This document shows positions 11,458 through 22,900 of a stretch of 64,000 nucleotides of DNA, piece after piece. Origin of the DNA: Gordionus sp. m RMFG-2023 (Eukaryota > Nematomorpha > Gordioida > Chordodea > Parachordodidae); NCBI RefSeq assembly GCF_954871325.1, contig NC_088775.1, positions 25,397,561 through 25,461,560 on the forward strand. The letters run 5' to 3'. Each line of letters starts with the position of its first letter. Position 1 is the first letter of the stretch. The position numbers and the translations under genes are program-made. The notes under the pieces are model-generated. The model worked only from the letters and a program-made list of their open reading frames with translations. It was not told the DNA's origin and did no database searches.

Positions 11458-12596
11458 AAAAAAATATATGTAAGATATAAAATATGATATTGTTATTTTT
11501 ATTATTTTTCATTGGGAAGCGGTTTTGAAATTTTTTGTTCGATAAGCAAGAACGTTTTGTAATAAATTCCGAATTTTCTTTAAAGCGCATGCCACCGGAG
11601 CTGATGATGGTATAATTCTTCGTCAAAAAATTCAGAAAAGAATGGTATTTCTTAGTTTTCTGTCGATTTTTAAATATGATATTGGTTTATTTATATTTAT
11701 TTCACTCTGTAAAAGCCCTAGCAATATATATTTATGGTTAAATCTAAAAATATTAAATATAAATAATCAATTTGATAACGATAAGATAACGTATCAATCT
11801 AATCTATTAACCCGATCCACTATTGGATGACAATAATTACACAAATGTTTTAATATTTATTTCTATATTTATTTTAAATTGAAGTATTTATTGTAATTAG
11901 GCCATGGAAGAGATATATTATCCGAGTCCGAGATATAAAATATATCTATCTAATTTTTAAAATAAAATATTAGACCATAGTCGGAAAGGAAATTGTGCCA
12001 AAATTATTTTTTGAAGGAAACAGCTGAGCAAAAAAATGAAATCCTTATTTTTAAAAAAAATAAATTTTAAATTGAGTGGACGTAAATATAAAAAAAATTA
12101 AATATTTCACTTTAAAAATGATTTTTTTTAGAAAAACGAATTTTATCACAGCTAGTCGCAAAAATATACTATTTAATTTATTTATGAAAGATTATTTTAA
12201 ATCTATATTTGCCATATCATTTTCTTTCTATTTTTTAAAAAAATATATATAATTTTAATCTTGAATTTTCGAAATATTTTTTACCTTTTTTGGTTTCAGG
12301 TTATGAAATCTAATATTTTCGATGGCGGGGCATTAATTTTTTTTATATAAAAGGTAATCAGTTTTAAAATATTTACCTTTTCTTTAGTATTGGAATATTA
12401 ATATAATATATATTTTAAAGTCTTTTTCCTTTAAAATTTACTCCCCAACATGTGAGTCTGTCGCGAATTAGATTTTGGTTATTAAACAATAAGAACATTT
12501 GGCGATGCCAATTTGATTGATTGGACTAGGCTGATTTTAATTTTTTAGGAATAATTTTTTGTTTATAATTATAGTTGAATAATGCTGAATTTTTAG
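11458..12596. other. AT-rich intergenic stretch, no gene seen
   Basis: No coding or RNA signatures recognised. Confidence 0.45.
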
Positions 12597-12748
12597 TAGA
12601 GATCTGCATCGGGCTTAAATGTCATTAGGTCCGGCCCGTAAAAAAATGTATCTTAGTCCAAACCAAAATTTTCAAAAAATAGACTCACCTAAGATCAAAA
12701 TAAATTCGGATCCCAGGGATGAATTGGGTCGGGCCTTGCAGATCACTA
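12597..12748. mobile_element. MITE-B copy with exact 8-bp target-site duplication
   Basis: Starts TAGAGATCTGCATCGGGC and ends GCCTTGCAGATCACTA. It is flanked on both sides by ATTTTTAG (12589-12596 and 12749-12756). Eight-base duplications and imperfect terminal repeats starting TAG point to hAT transposition. No coding capacity; about 150 bp. Confidence 0.85.
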
Positions 12749-13991
12749 ATTTTTAGCTCCTTTAACTAGCTAAAAACAGTTAAACCTAATTTTTTATTCA
12801 CCTCAAACTCGGATATTTTTTGAAAATATAAAGAAGGCTGAAATGAATTACTCCAGTCTCAACGCTTAGTGGATATTCTTTGACGTGCGCATATTAGGTT
12901 CAACCTAATTCCGATTTTGCCCAACTGTTTATAACAATTTAATTAGCTAATTATATTCTTAAATTGGATAATCTGGTTCATGATACAATACTCAGGTAAA
13001 ACCCATAATTTTTTGGCTAAAAACTCTTAATCTGGGTAATTTTGATAAAAATCAGACAATACGCTTATATATTTTCAAAATAAATGTGCGAATGAAGGAT
13101 AGCTATTCCGCACATACTGGAATACATTTCCGGCAATTAGAATATTAAGAATTTTAAAATTACACGATCAAGATAAATAATTTAAAATACAGTGAATTTT
13201 TACCACGAACCTTTGAGTCATTTTTTTAAATTTTTATGTTTGCAATGCAATATACCGATTGGTTAAGAATTATGATAATTTTATTTTTAGAGATTCTCTT
13301 CAACCATATTAATCAAAAATAATAAACAAAAAAATTTAAGCAAAACATAATTGTGTTCCTAAAAAAGGTAACAATAGTTGAATTTTAAAATATTTGATTA
13401 TATAATATTTCTAAGGAATTAGAAGTCTTAGATTCGAAAGTTTGTATTTTATATTTTCTGCTAAATTTTATTTAAAAAACAAAATATATATTGGCTAAGG
13501 CATTACATTTATTGCTTTATTTTTTAACATTGTTGGTAAATTTGTAAGCGATTTTTATTTAAAAATCTCATTTTCTCTGAAATGATTTTTAAAAATTCGA
13601 CCTGGCTTAAAAATGTTAACAAATTCCTGGTTCAATTTAAAGAAAAAATCAGATCAACCTAAATTTTTTTAATTAATGTAAAATCATATATTGAAAAATG
13701 GTTTAATATATATTTTATATATATTTTAGGGCTGTACTTATATTACTCCTTCAATACTCCATTGGGGTTTATAATGGTTAGTTTAATTTTACCTAAAAAT
13801 ATAAATTAAGATATATTCATTTGAAATTGGGGTTTATTAAACGCGTCTGGAGCAGTTATGTTATTGTTTTTTAGGAGTATTGAAGGGTTAAGGATCGTAC
13901 CTGGGCTGATTTTTGAATTTCAAATTAGGCTGATATTTACTATAAAAAACCGATCCGATATTTATTTGTTTGGGTATTTTATGATTTTATA
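12749..13991. other. AT-rich stretch, no gene seen
   Basis: 'ACTCCTTCAATACTCC' at about 13746 is complemented by 'GGAGTATTGAAGGGT' at about 13876. The result is a loose ~130-bp inverted pair, preceded by AGGGCTGTAC like a MITE-C end. Otherwise unremarkable. Confidence 0.35.
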
Positions 13992-13999
13992 TATAATTC

Positions 14000-14606
14000 T
14001 AGGGATGCACGATCGGATAGCGCCGATGTTTCACCTTTTTTAAAATTTCGGTTATCGACCGTTATTATAAAACTTTCCATTCCAATAAAATGGCGTCTTA
14101 ATTAAAAAAAATTTATTTCATTTGTCTATTACTTATTCTGTAAATAGATAATGTTTTTAGATTCATGAATAACTGATCACTATAATATATTTTAGATTCA
14201 TGAATATAAACTATAACTGTTCACAATTATATATTTAAATGACTTGTATTATAATATAGTTAAATTATAAATGTTATACTATTACAAAGTATATGAGATG
14301 AGTAGATGTAATGTATGCATTAAAAATTAAAACGATTAGTATTTACAGAATACAAAATCAGATATGATATCTGATCGGTAATCGGCCGATATCAATGACT
14401 TCTATTATAATATAGTTAAATTATAAATGTTATACTATTACAAAGTATATGAGATGAGTAGATGTAATGTATGCATTAAAAATTAAAACGATTAGTATTT
14501 ACAGAATACAAAATCAGATATGATATCTGATCTGTAATCGGCCGATATCAATTTAATATTAGTAATATCAAATCGGCCTCCAAAAAGTGGTATCGGTACA
14601 CCTCTA
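14000..14606. mobile_element. MITE-C family element (AGGGATGCACGAT...ends)
   Basis: The left end TAGGGATGCACGATCGGAT and right end GGTATCGGTACACCTCTA are imperfect inverted repeats. The interior repeatedly shows GATCGGCCGATATC-type palindromes, also seen in the element at 20476-22564. The flanks (ATAATTCT and ATAATTTT) are similar but the exact boundary is uncertain. It holds the tandem duplication at 14241-14552. No transposase is visible. Confidence 0.6.
14241..14552 (+). repeat. 156-bp tandem duplication
   Basis: 14241-14396 and 14397-14552 are almost identical head-to-tail copies. The visible differences are gacttgtat/gacttctat near the start and ctgatcggta/ctgatctgta near the end. Near-identity in an otherwise decayed element suggests a recent duplication. 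Confidence 0.93.
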
Positions 14607-14800
14607 ATAATTTTAATTATATAATATTTTTTTATTTTATACAGAATTCCATAATAATAATAATAAATTAATAAAAAGTAACCAAAATTCATTTGTAAAA
14701 ATTATTTTAAAATATGAAATAACTAAAAATGTCATATTAATTTTTGTCAAATTATATACATCAAGAAAAGGATTATGAAATATCTAAAGAGTTATTCCGT

Positions 14801-15026
14801 TTGTATTGTTAAACCCGTCGATTTAGACAATATTTTAAAACGGCTAACTTAAGACTTTAGCCAATAGTAAATTAGCCAAGCTTGAACATTTTGCCTACAC
14901 AGATGCAGAAAGATTTGGACATCTATTAGCAAAATTTCGAGGCATAGATAACACTATTTTGGTCAAAATAAATCTTGATTTAGTCGTTTTTAAAAATCAA
15001 CTAAATCGATTCTTTAAACAACGATA
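14801..15026. mobile_element. diverged MITE-A copy
   Basis: The left part TATTGTTAAACCCGTCGATT, an internal 'AATATTTTAAAACGGCTAACTT' block and the right part TTTAAACAACGATA follow the layout of the intact MITE-A copies at 15319 and 26961. No target-site duplication is preserved. Confidence 0.5.
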
Positions 15027-15049
15027 GATGGTAAGTGTAAAAATCAATC

Positions 15050-15137
15050 TATATACCGGATCGGTATAGGTTATCATATGGGTTGTAGAAATATAGGACG
15101 ATATCAGATTAAAATTTTTTATATCAGCAGCCCTAAT
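15050..15137. mobile_element. MITE-C end fragment
   Basis: The segment ends ATATCAGCAGCCCTAA, whose reverse complement TTAGGGCTGCTGATAT resembles the MITE-C terminus at 20476. 'ggatcggtatagg' and 'gacgatatcagat' are related internal blocks. It could be the far end of a larger element starting near 14000. Confidence 0.4.
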
Positions 15138-15318
15138 TTTTTTATTGGTCATGTTTTCAATTTTCCTTTGAAACAATTCGCCAAAAATAACCAAAATTAT
15201 TCCAAATATCGAAATTTAAAATCACGTTAAAAAAATTCAGGGCTTGAAAATGAATATTTTTTTTCGAATGCATGTCTAAAATTTTTACCTTTGCAGATCT
15301 CTCTGATTTGCTTATAGA

Positions 15319-15541
15319 TAGTGTTGTTAAAAGGCTCATTTTGAGCCGATTTTTTAAGAAGGCTAACTCAATATTTTAGCCAGAAAAAGATTGTTTAAGC
15401 CTCGAGATTTCTATAATATATGTCTGGACCTTTATTCTTCCTATGAGCAAATCCTTTAGGCTTGCGTAATATTTTTCTGGAAGAAATATTGAGTTAGCCG
15501 TTTTTAAAAATCGGCTCAAAACGAGCCGTTTAACAACACTA
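15319..15541. mobile_element. MITE-A copy with exact 8-bp target-site duplication
   Basis: The ends TAGTGTTGTTAAAAGGCTC and GAGCCGTTTAACAACACTA are long inverted repeats that continue inward (GGCTAACTCAATATTT against AAATATTGAGTTAGCC). The element therefore folds back over most of its 223 bp. It is flanked by CTTATAGA at 15311-15318 and 15542-15549. It is a hAT-type non-autonomous element, also present at 26961 and 46117. Confidence 0.92.
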
Positions 15542-15579
15542 CTTATAGATTTTTAGTATTTTTTATATAAAAAATATGC

Positions 15580-15611
15580 CCCTGTACCTTGGCCGGGCCT
15601 GCAGGTCTCTT
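15580..15611. mobile_element. MITE-B right-end fragment
   Basis: GGCCGGGCCTGCAGGTCTCT matches the right end of the element at 11248-11457. The left end is not found nearby. Confidence 0.4.
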
Positions 15612-16746
15612 TTATATATAAACACATAATATTCAAATTTATTTACACATCAAGCTGTAAAACTATTTCGTATGTTACCGCGCCGTTTTTACGGTCATCA
15701 ATATTATTTTTTTTTACGATTAGTTCCTTATACATTTTATTAAAACACTAATTATTTCCCTCCTTGCTTCTTTTCAATAAATTCTTTTTTTTACTTATAT
15801 ATTTAATGAATATCAATATTGACTGAGTAAGTTTGAATGACAAGCCCAAAATTATTTTCCTTTTTTTGAGAGGGAGGAGGGTTATTTTAGATAATTTTTT
15901 AAAAGAATTAATAGGGGAATTATTTTCCATGATTCGAGTTGAATAAATTAGAAAAATTTTATTTAAAAAAAAGTTTTTAGATCAGGAAGTAAATATAATT
16001 ATTCGAAGTTTATTATTTTTTAGAAATTTTAATCGTTATTTTCCATGAAATTAGTTCTAATTTTATATGTTATTTTTAAAATCATTTAGATTCGAAAAGG
16101 GCTAAACTTAAATTTGAAAAATTTTGAAGAAAAAGAAAATCCCATTCAAAGATATCTGAAGATAAACATAATTCCCCCAAAAATCAAGCATGTCTTTGGA
16201 AATTTTACCGCCTCCGAATCTCGCTCAAAGTTAACCATGATTACTTATTTATTTTTGCAAATATTAGCTATTTTCCTTCTATCAATTTTCTGTTTGCATT
16301 CAAAATCACTTGAATTGTTTGAGTATTTTTTTTTTAATATAAAGGTGACTCTCAGGGTTATCCAACTCTGGCTAGGTCCGTGGTTCAAAAATAAATTTAA
16401 CGATATGCCTATAGGCCTACCCCCCCCCCCCCCCCCCTCCCAGCTCCTTTAAAAGAAATGCCCACCCAAACCCGTTTTAGATCTCCAATTGGCTGGTTTC
16501 CATTTAAATTATTTTAACAATACTATATTAATTCTTTTCGGTCGTTATTTTATAATTTATCCTAATTCTTATACTTTCTCATAATTGAGCAAAAATCGTT
16601 GAAGATTTTTTTTGGAGAGAGATTTTTGATCAAATTTTACCTAAAAATTCCAAGAGAGTTATTATAATAACGTATTTCACCTCGAATATTAGGCCGTGAA
16701 ACATGTGATCTATTTAATATTTCATCTATCACACTATCTTGTTGAT
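15612..16746. other. region upstream of the zinc-transporter exons
   Basis: No certain exon is visible. An open frame (16114-16452) contains a hydrophobic signal-like stretch from the ATG at 16237 and ends in a polyproline run encoded by a poly-C tract at about 16422. A GT after its AAG codon (about 16340) could splice in phase to an AG at 16692, but the composition is intronic. Any ectodomain exons of the transporter should lie here or further left. Confidence 0.35.
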
Positions 16747-16935
16747 ATGAAATCTATTCATTTAGGTTATGGATATGGAACGGTGGCCGTTTTGCTCATA
16801 AGCCTTTTGTCCTTGCTGGGTGTTGTCCTAGTTCCCTTCCTCTCTAAAACGTATTACTCTTACCTGATTCTGGGTCTCATAGCGTTGGCCATTGGAACTA
16901 TGTCTGGTGACGCCTTTCTGCATCTAATTCCACAA
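16747..16935 (+). CDS. ZIP transporter, first recognised exon (TM1-TM2)
   Basis: Encodes [19 protein letters not shown] (TM1) and a second helix ending [14 protein letters not shown]. The donor is CAA/GTATAA, phase 0. The in-frame ATG at 16747 adds MKSIHL. Alternatively the exon starts at 16766 after 'catttag', which needs a preceding exon ending in phase 1. The sharp rise in C/G-rich codons begins at the glycine, which favours the splice acceptor. Confidence 0.8.
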
Positions 16936-19900
16936 GTATAATAATTAATATCGTTATATTATTTTTTTGAATCCTCAAGAAAAGAATGTATTTCCTAAAA
17001 TTTCCGCTAAGAAATGTAATTGTATAATGATTAAAAGGTGATTAGTTATTACTCAACAAAAAAATGAAAGAGAATATATATATAGTATTGTTAATTTTTT
17101 TTCCTTCTTAACGCATATTTCAATTCAATTAATTTTGTATCCATTTTTTAAAAATATTTTACCATCAATTCAGGCTCTAGGTCTTCACGAGCATAATAGT
17201 CACGACACTCACTCTCATTTGTCTTCCCTCATCTCAAATAACTCGGTTTCTGCATCCGCCTCGACTACGCCCTCTGGTAGGTTGGCGGAGAAGCTTTTGG
17301 GCGATGACCATCACCACCACCCTGCCAGTCAGGATTTCGTGTGGAAGCTCCTTGTCGTGCTCGCGACCATTTTTGTATTTCACATAATGGAGCTGCTCCT
17401 TAGATGGCTTCAAGAGCGCACAGACTCCAGAAACAACCATAAATCTGATGATCCCACTTTGTCTCGCCACCATCATCATGGTCAAGGTCACTCCCATGGT
17501 GGTCACGCCCACCTTATTATACCCGTCTCAGCCTTCGCATCCCTTAAACCAGTATCCATCTCTAAAACTTCTGTGGCAGCAGGTGTTAATGATGGCACAG
17601 CCTCCACCAACTCTCTCAAAATTCGCATGCCCATCGTGTTGAACGGCACTCCTGATCCTCCAACACTCGACACTGTTAAATTCATTTCTCGAGGAGCAGC
17701 TGATGATGACGATGACGGCGGTAGTCAAGTCGGCCTTCATGAACATAACCGCAATCGTCGCGTTGGCCCCAACATTTCTGCTTGGACGGCACGACTTGTT
17801 TCTGTTTTAACCGGGAAAAAAACACGTTATCCCACTAATACAAATCCTCAACGAGGTAATAAAGAAATCCGTCTATGCCCGCATCATTATCTGGAGAAGC
17901 ACGACAACCATCTCGACCTTATCCGTAGTGATTGCAACGTCAAAGCTCGGGATGAACCATTTACCTCCTCATTATCTTCTTCCAGAGACAAGAACTTAAC
18001 CGGAGGGTTCTCAGACAAAAAATCCTTAGCACCCATTCCCTCTTCCTCACCTCCCGGGAAGAGCTCTGTTGTTACGCTTCCTTCCCGATCTAGCCCTTCT
18101 TTGCCCCTCGAATTTTCCGCTATAGATAAAAGTTCCATGAGCGATGATACACCCGTCTTACTCCGCCTCTGCCTCAAAAGTAGCCATGAAAACATAAAAT
18201 CCTCATCCGCCATCGTGCTACCTCAAATCTCATCCGATCTTTCCGACAGCAATTCTTCTTGTCATAGTGAACGCCATAAGTGTGCCCCTTCTAAAGAAAT
18301 CGTCGAACGCGTTGAACATAGGTGCGAAGTTTTTTTAAAAATTTTTATAATTATTTTTCGTATAATTAGATTCTTTTTAATATTGATAAACATGCAAAAT
18401 TTTTTAATTTACGACCATTTATTTATAATTATCTAACTTTTTTTAAAATTAAATCAATAATAATTATTTTCCCATTACAACAAAATATGTGTGAAAAGTA
18501 ATTCTTATTTTTATAACTATTTATTATAAATGTAAAATGTATAAAATGCAATTTTAAAAAATATATACTATTCAAAGTTAAATAGTTCGTTAAATTATTA
18601 TGCAGGTCAAAGATTTTAAAAATTAATTATGTCTAAGACATCATTTAAATTTGACATATACGCTATAAAAAACTTCCTTTAAATTATTTATGATTTATAA
18701 AAGATATAAGCTATAAAATATGTATAATTATTATTGCTATAGATTAAATTAAATGAAAATAAACGTTTCGAACTATATTAAAATCTCTTTTAGTGAATGG
18801 AGATTGAACCAAGATAGAAATTTATCTTCAATTCTTCTATTATATTTCATTGCCACTTTGCTTAAGGCCATTCAGTTACTATTATTATTTAATAGAAATT
18901 TTTAAATTTACTTGAATGAATGGTATGAAGCATTATCTTTTGAAAAATTAATTCCCCGGGTGGAAACCACGCTTCGATTATTTAAAAAGTGAAATTTCAT
19001 TGACTACACAGCTAAGCCTTTTCCAACCATATAACCCCACACCATTTGCGGAGAATTTAACTACTCTTTAAGACAATTCGAATTGAGGCTTCGTTTTTTT
19101 GTGTGATCAAAACATCTCATATTCCAAAGCAAATCTTGATTCATCACTGAAAATAATGTGTTGCATTATCTCTCATGCTAATCTTTCTTTTCGCTTTTGA
19201 AGGTTTAATAATAGAAGCTTTTGATCTTGGAAATTAAAGACAAATGAAACCTTTCATATATATATATATTGTTATGAAACCTTATAGAAACAAATAATAA
19301 TTCGCATGCAATATTTTATTGCAGCTTATTGAAATGATCATGTAAAATTTATTACGAATGTTCTTTGATTAAGGCTTGAAATTAAATGCCTATTTTCATT
19401 CACTAAGCCTCTTCAGTAAAATGTCATCCATTGCTTATAGAAGTTTGTTTGAAGGCTTTTGGACATTTTGAACCTTATTTTTTCATAAAATGGTTGACTC
19501 TGCCAATCGCAAATGTTTGAGTTATTTATATTATAATTTTTCTTCAATTAAAATTTACATTTTTATATAACTTATGTTATCTTTTATATAATAAATATTC
19601 TAGTGCGTAGCCAGAGAATTTACTATGGGGAGGGTGGGTTTTTTAAATATTGATAAAAAGATTTGGAACTTGATAATTTATTAGAACTAATGCTCAAAAA
19701 TTACCATCATTATTTAGTATTTATATTCAATAGTCCAGAGTCAAAATGACTACGCAATGATAGGTCCTGCACTCCAAAATAAATAATTGCCTCAGTAATA
19801 AATTTTATTCTTTAGCTAATTTGATTCTATTTTTATCTATATGCAATAATATAGAAATAACACCACCTCTTTCAATGGGAATTCTTATTATATTGTGTAT

Positions 19901-22900
19901 TTATAATAATAATTCAATGGATTTCCTATATTTACGAAATAGTTGAGTAACTAGGGTTTTAAATTTAATTTGATTTTTTCCTGGCATATTTTGGAGCAAA
20001 CAAAACATATTTTACAGTAAGTCCCACTATGTCTCACAGAATAAACAATCCATAATCATTTGCATTCTATAACCACATGAATTTTGGGAATATAAATCTA
20101 TGAATATAGTTTTGAAGATAAAATTATTTTTAAATTAAAGAATTTCATGTATTTTGTTTCTAAAATCCAATTAGTGTTGTTATAATAAAAATTAATTTTC
20201 TTTTTTATTCAAGTTTTTTAAAAAAATAATAATAACTTAAAATGAAAAAAATTACTTTTATGCCTAGCTTTTTAAGAAGTAGGATTTTCTCTCTTAAGGA
20301 GAGATTATTGTCTAAAAAATTATTGTGAACTTAGTATAAATTCTAAAAATTATAAAATTTTAATAAAACAAAAAAAATGGAAAATGCAGTCATTGAAATA
20401 TTATAATATATTTTAATTTTATATCATCATGGGCCATTGGATAAAATATCCAAGAGTAATAATTATAATTAATATAAGGGCTGCACCGATATTACTATCG
20501 GATCGGCGCCGATATTGAACGTTAAAAAATACCAGATCGGCCGATATACATTTTTTTGCGGATTGAATATTATCGATTTGTATATTTTAATCATCTATTA
20601 ATAGATTAAAATGAAATATAATTATATTACTATTATTGAATATACATAGTAATTTATTTTTTATAACTTGTTTATATCATAAGAAAATGATTCTCAACTC
20701 AATTAATAGAGTATATATATAAAAAATTTTACCCAAGAATTTGCAGTTTAGTCAAACCTCTTATTTTTATTTTTATACACATTTTTAATTAATTTTTTTA
20801 ACTAACTTGAATGGGATGAAATATTGTAAATGTGATATCCCATTCTCATAATAAATCTTCATAACTCCTATAAAATGTGAATAAAAAGAAAATTACCCAG
20901 AATTTTTTTATTTGTCTATTGTTCATTCCATTGTTTTTTTTAAGAAAAATATAGTAAATAAAAAATATGAATTTAAATTATTAGCTTTTGTATAACTTTG
21001 AATTATTATAATATATTATTTTTAAAGCATTTTAATTTTTATGTCAGATATATGGAATTTAAATTTATTTTTAATTGATAAAGATAATTTTACAAAATGT
21101 TTTATCTTCTTCCTTCTCATTATATTGTAGTTTAAATTTATTAAACGGGCCTTGTGGTACAAATCTTAGCTTATGTGATGCGGGTGAAGATTTTGTGATT
21201 TACGCGGAGTATTTCTAAAGCAACTAGAAATTTATCCAGTTTTTTTAAGAAAATTTTTGAACGTTTGTACAAATCTCTCCGCTTCCTCCTTGGATCTTGG
21301 GTGATATGGCGATATTAAAATATGTTTGGTGTATTTTACATTAAATTCTTTAAAAAAAATTTCCTGAAATGGCGGTCGTTATAAGTCACAATTCTCTTTT
21401 CCCACCTGATCATAGTTTTTTCAGCAGCCGATAACGTTCTTGATGCGAACACAATAGGTTTATCACTATCCGATGAAATAGAATGAGATAATATATTGCA
21501 CCGATTCATTAATTTGAAGCATCCGTTGCTAACGTGATGTATATCTTTAGATTATAGTGTACCAATATCGTTGTCTGTATGATTATGTTTTTTAGCAACT
21601 TCATCGCTTCCTCTTGTTCTAATTCCCATTTCCATTCTTTATTTTTATGTAACAAATTATATAGTGGTGTGTCTATTGTTGAATAATTTGGTATATATTT
21701 ATGGTAATAATTATTAAAACTCTGAACCTCCTTTTTATTTTATTGTCGGTGCTTTCGTTATTGCATCTAAATGTTTTTTAGTCAGCGATTTACTCTTTTT
21801 ATTAATTTTATACCCTAAATATTCGATATCTTCCGCAAAAAAATTACATTTCGTTTCTCTTAATATTTTAAATACCTTGTGCAAATTGTTTTCATGCTCC
21901 TTTACTGTTAACCCACTTACTATTATATCATTCAAGTAAACTGCTGTCCCTAGTAGACCTTTTAGTGGGGAATCTATGGCACTTTGAAATATAGCTAGAC
22001 TAAAGCAATTCCAAATGGTAGTCTATTATACCTATATAATCCATTCGGGATATTGATCACCACATATGTCTTGGAGTCTACGTCCAATTCAATTTCATGG
22101 TAGGTATATAAATCGACAGTTGTAAAATGTGCTCCTCCTCCAATGGCTGCCAATGTTTCATCAATTCTTGATAGGATATATTGTTCAGTTAAAGATTCAT
22201 TGTTTATCGTTTTTCGTAAATTCCCACAGATTCTAATAGTCTTATCCGTTTTTTAAGGTAGGGACTATAGGTGACTAATTTATTTAAAGTTTCATCATTT
22301 TTACTTTTCCACTCTAACAGTACCGGACGTGCCTTGAAGAACAATTCACTTACATTTTTCTTCCTTTAGTTTAACTTTAAATTTAACTAAGGATCATAAT
22401 TTTGACCTAAATAACTGAACGAATTTTACCTTATTATATGTCCTGAAAATTTGATTCCCCAGCCAGCATAAAATAATGACAAAAAATCAACATAAATATC
22501 GGTATCGGGGCCGTTTAGGATAAATATCAGATCGGTAAAATAATTGCGGATCATTGTAGTTCTAATTAATATTGAAATATAATAATAACTAACCTCATGA
22601 TCCTAAAGACTTAATTTTTCTTTATTCACCTTTTCAGATTGATTATTTTGTTCGACAATAGTTTTATTTGCAATCATAGGTGCATCAGATTAGTTATAAT
22701 TTCTGTAACTATTATTTGGTTTAGAAATTTTTTAAAATAGAATACAACCTTTTTTTAAATATAATCTGCATTTTTTGCTACGAGGGGTAATTTGTCCCTA
22801 TCTCTTCTTGGCTACGCCCCTGTAATTATTATAATATAATTTAATCTTCTGTTTTTTTTGTGAAAGATTTATAATATATTACCCATCATTATAATTAATT

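Larger units (their letters stand above)
19600..22822. mobile_element. hAT-like element (GCGTAGCCA ends), outer shell of a three-level nest
   Basis: The left end reads CTAGTGCGTAGCCAGAG. The reverse complement of the right end is CAGGGGCGTAGCCAAGAAG, a typical hAT terminus. The flanks TAAATATT (19592-19599) and TAATTATT (22823-22830) agree at 7 of 8 positions. Both ends run into G-rich or T-rich blocks. No transposase is recognisable in the shell, and most of the interior is the inserted element at 20476-22564. It lies in the ZIP intron. Confidence 0.65.

Noticed and set aside
13858-14043. 61-codon frame at the left end of the MITE-C element
   Set aside because: Crosses the element boundary and shows no motif.
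16114-16452. 112-codon frame with a hydrophobic segment and polyproline end, as a first ZIP exon
   Set aside because: It does not fit the phase-1 acceptor at 16766. The phase-0 alternative to 16693 is possible but unsupported by composition or motifs, and the prolines come from a C run.
17234-18213. Several 60-108-codon open frames antisense to or out of frame with the long ZIP exon
   Set aside because: They overlap an exon supported by family motifs and splice phase. Their openness follows from the exon's base composition.
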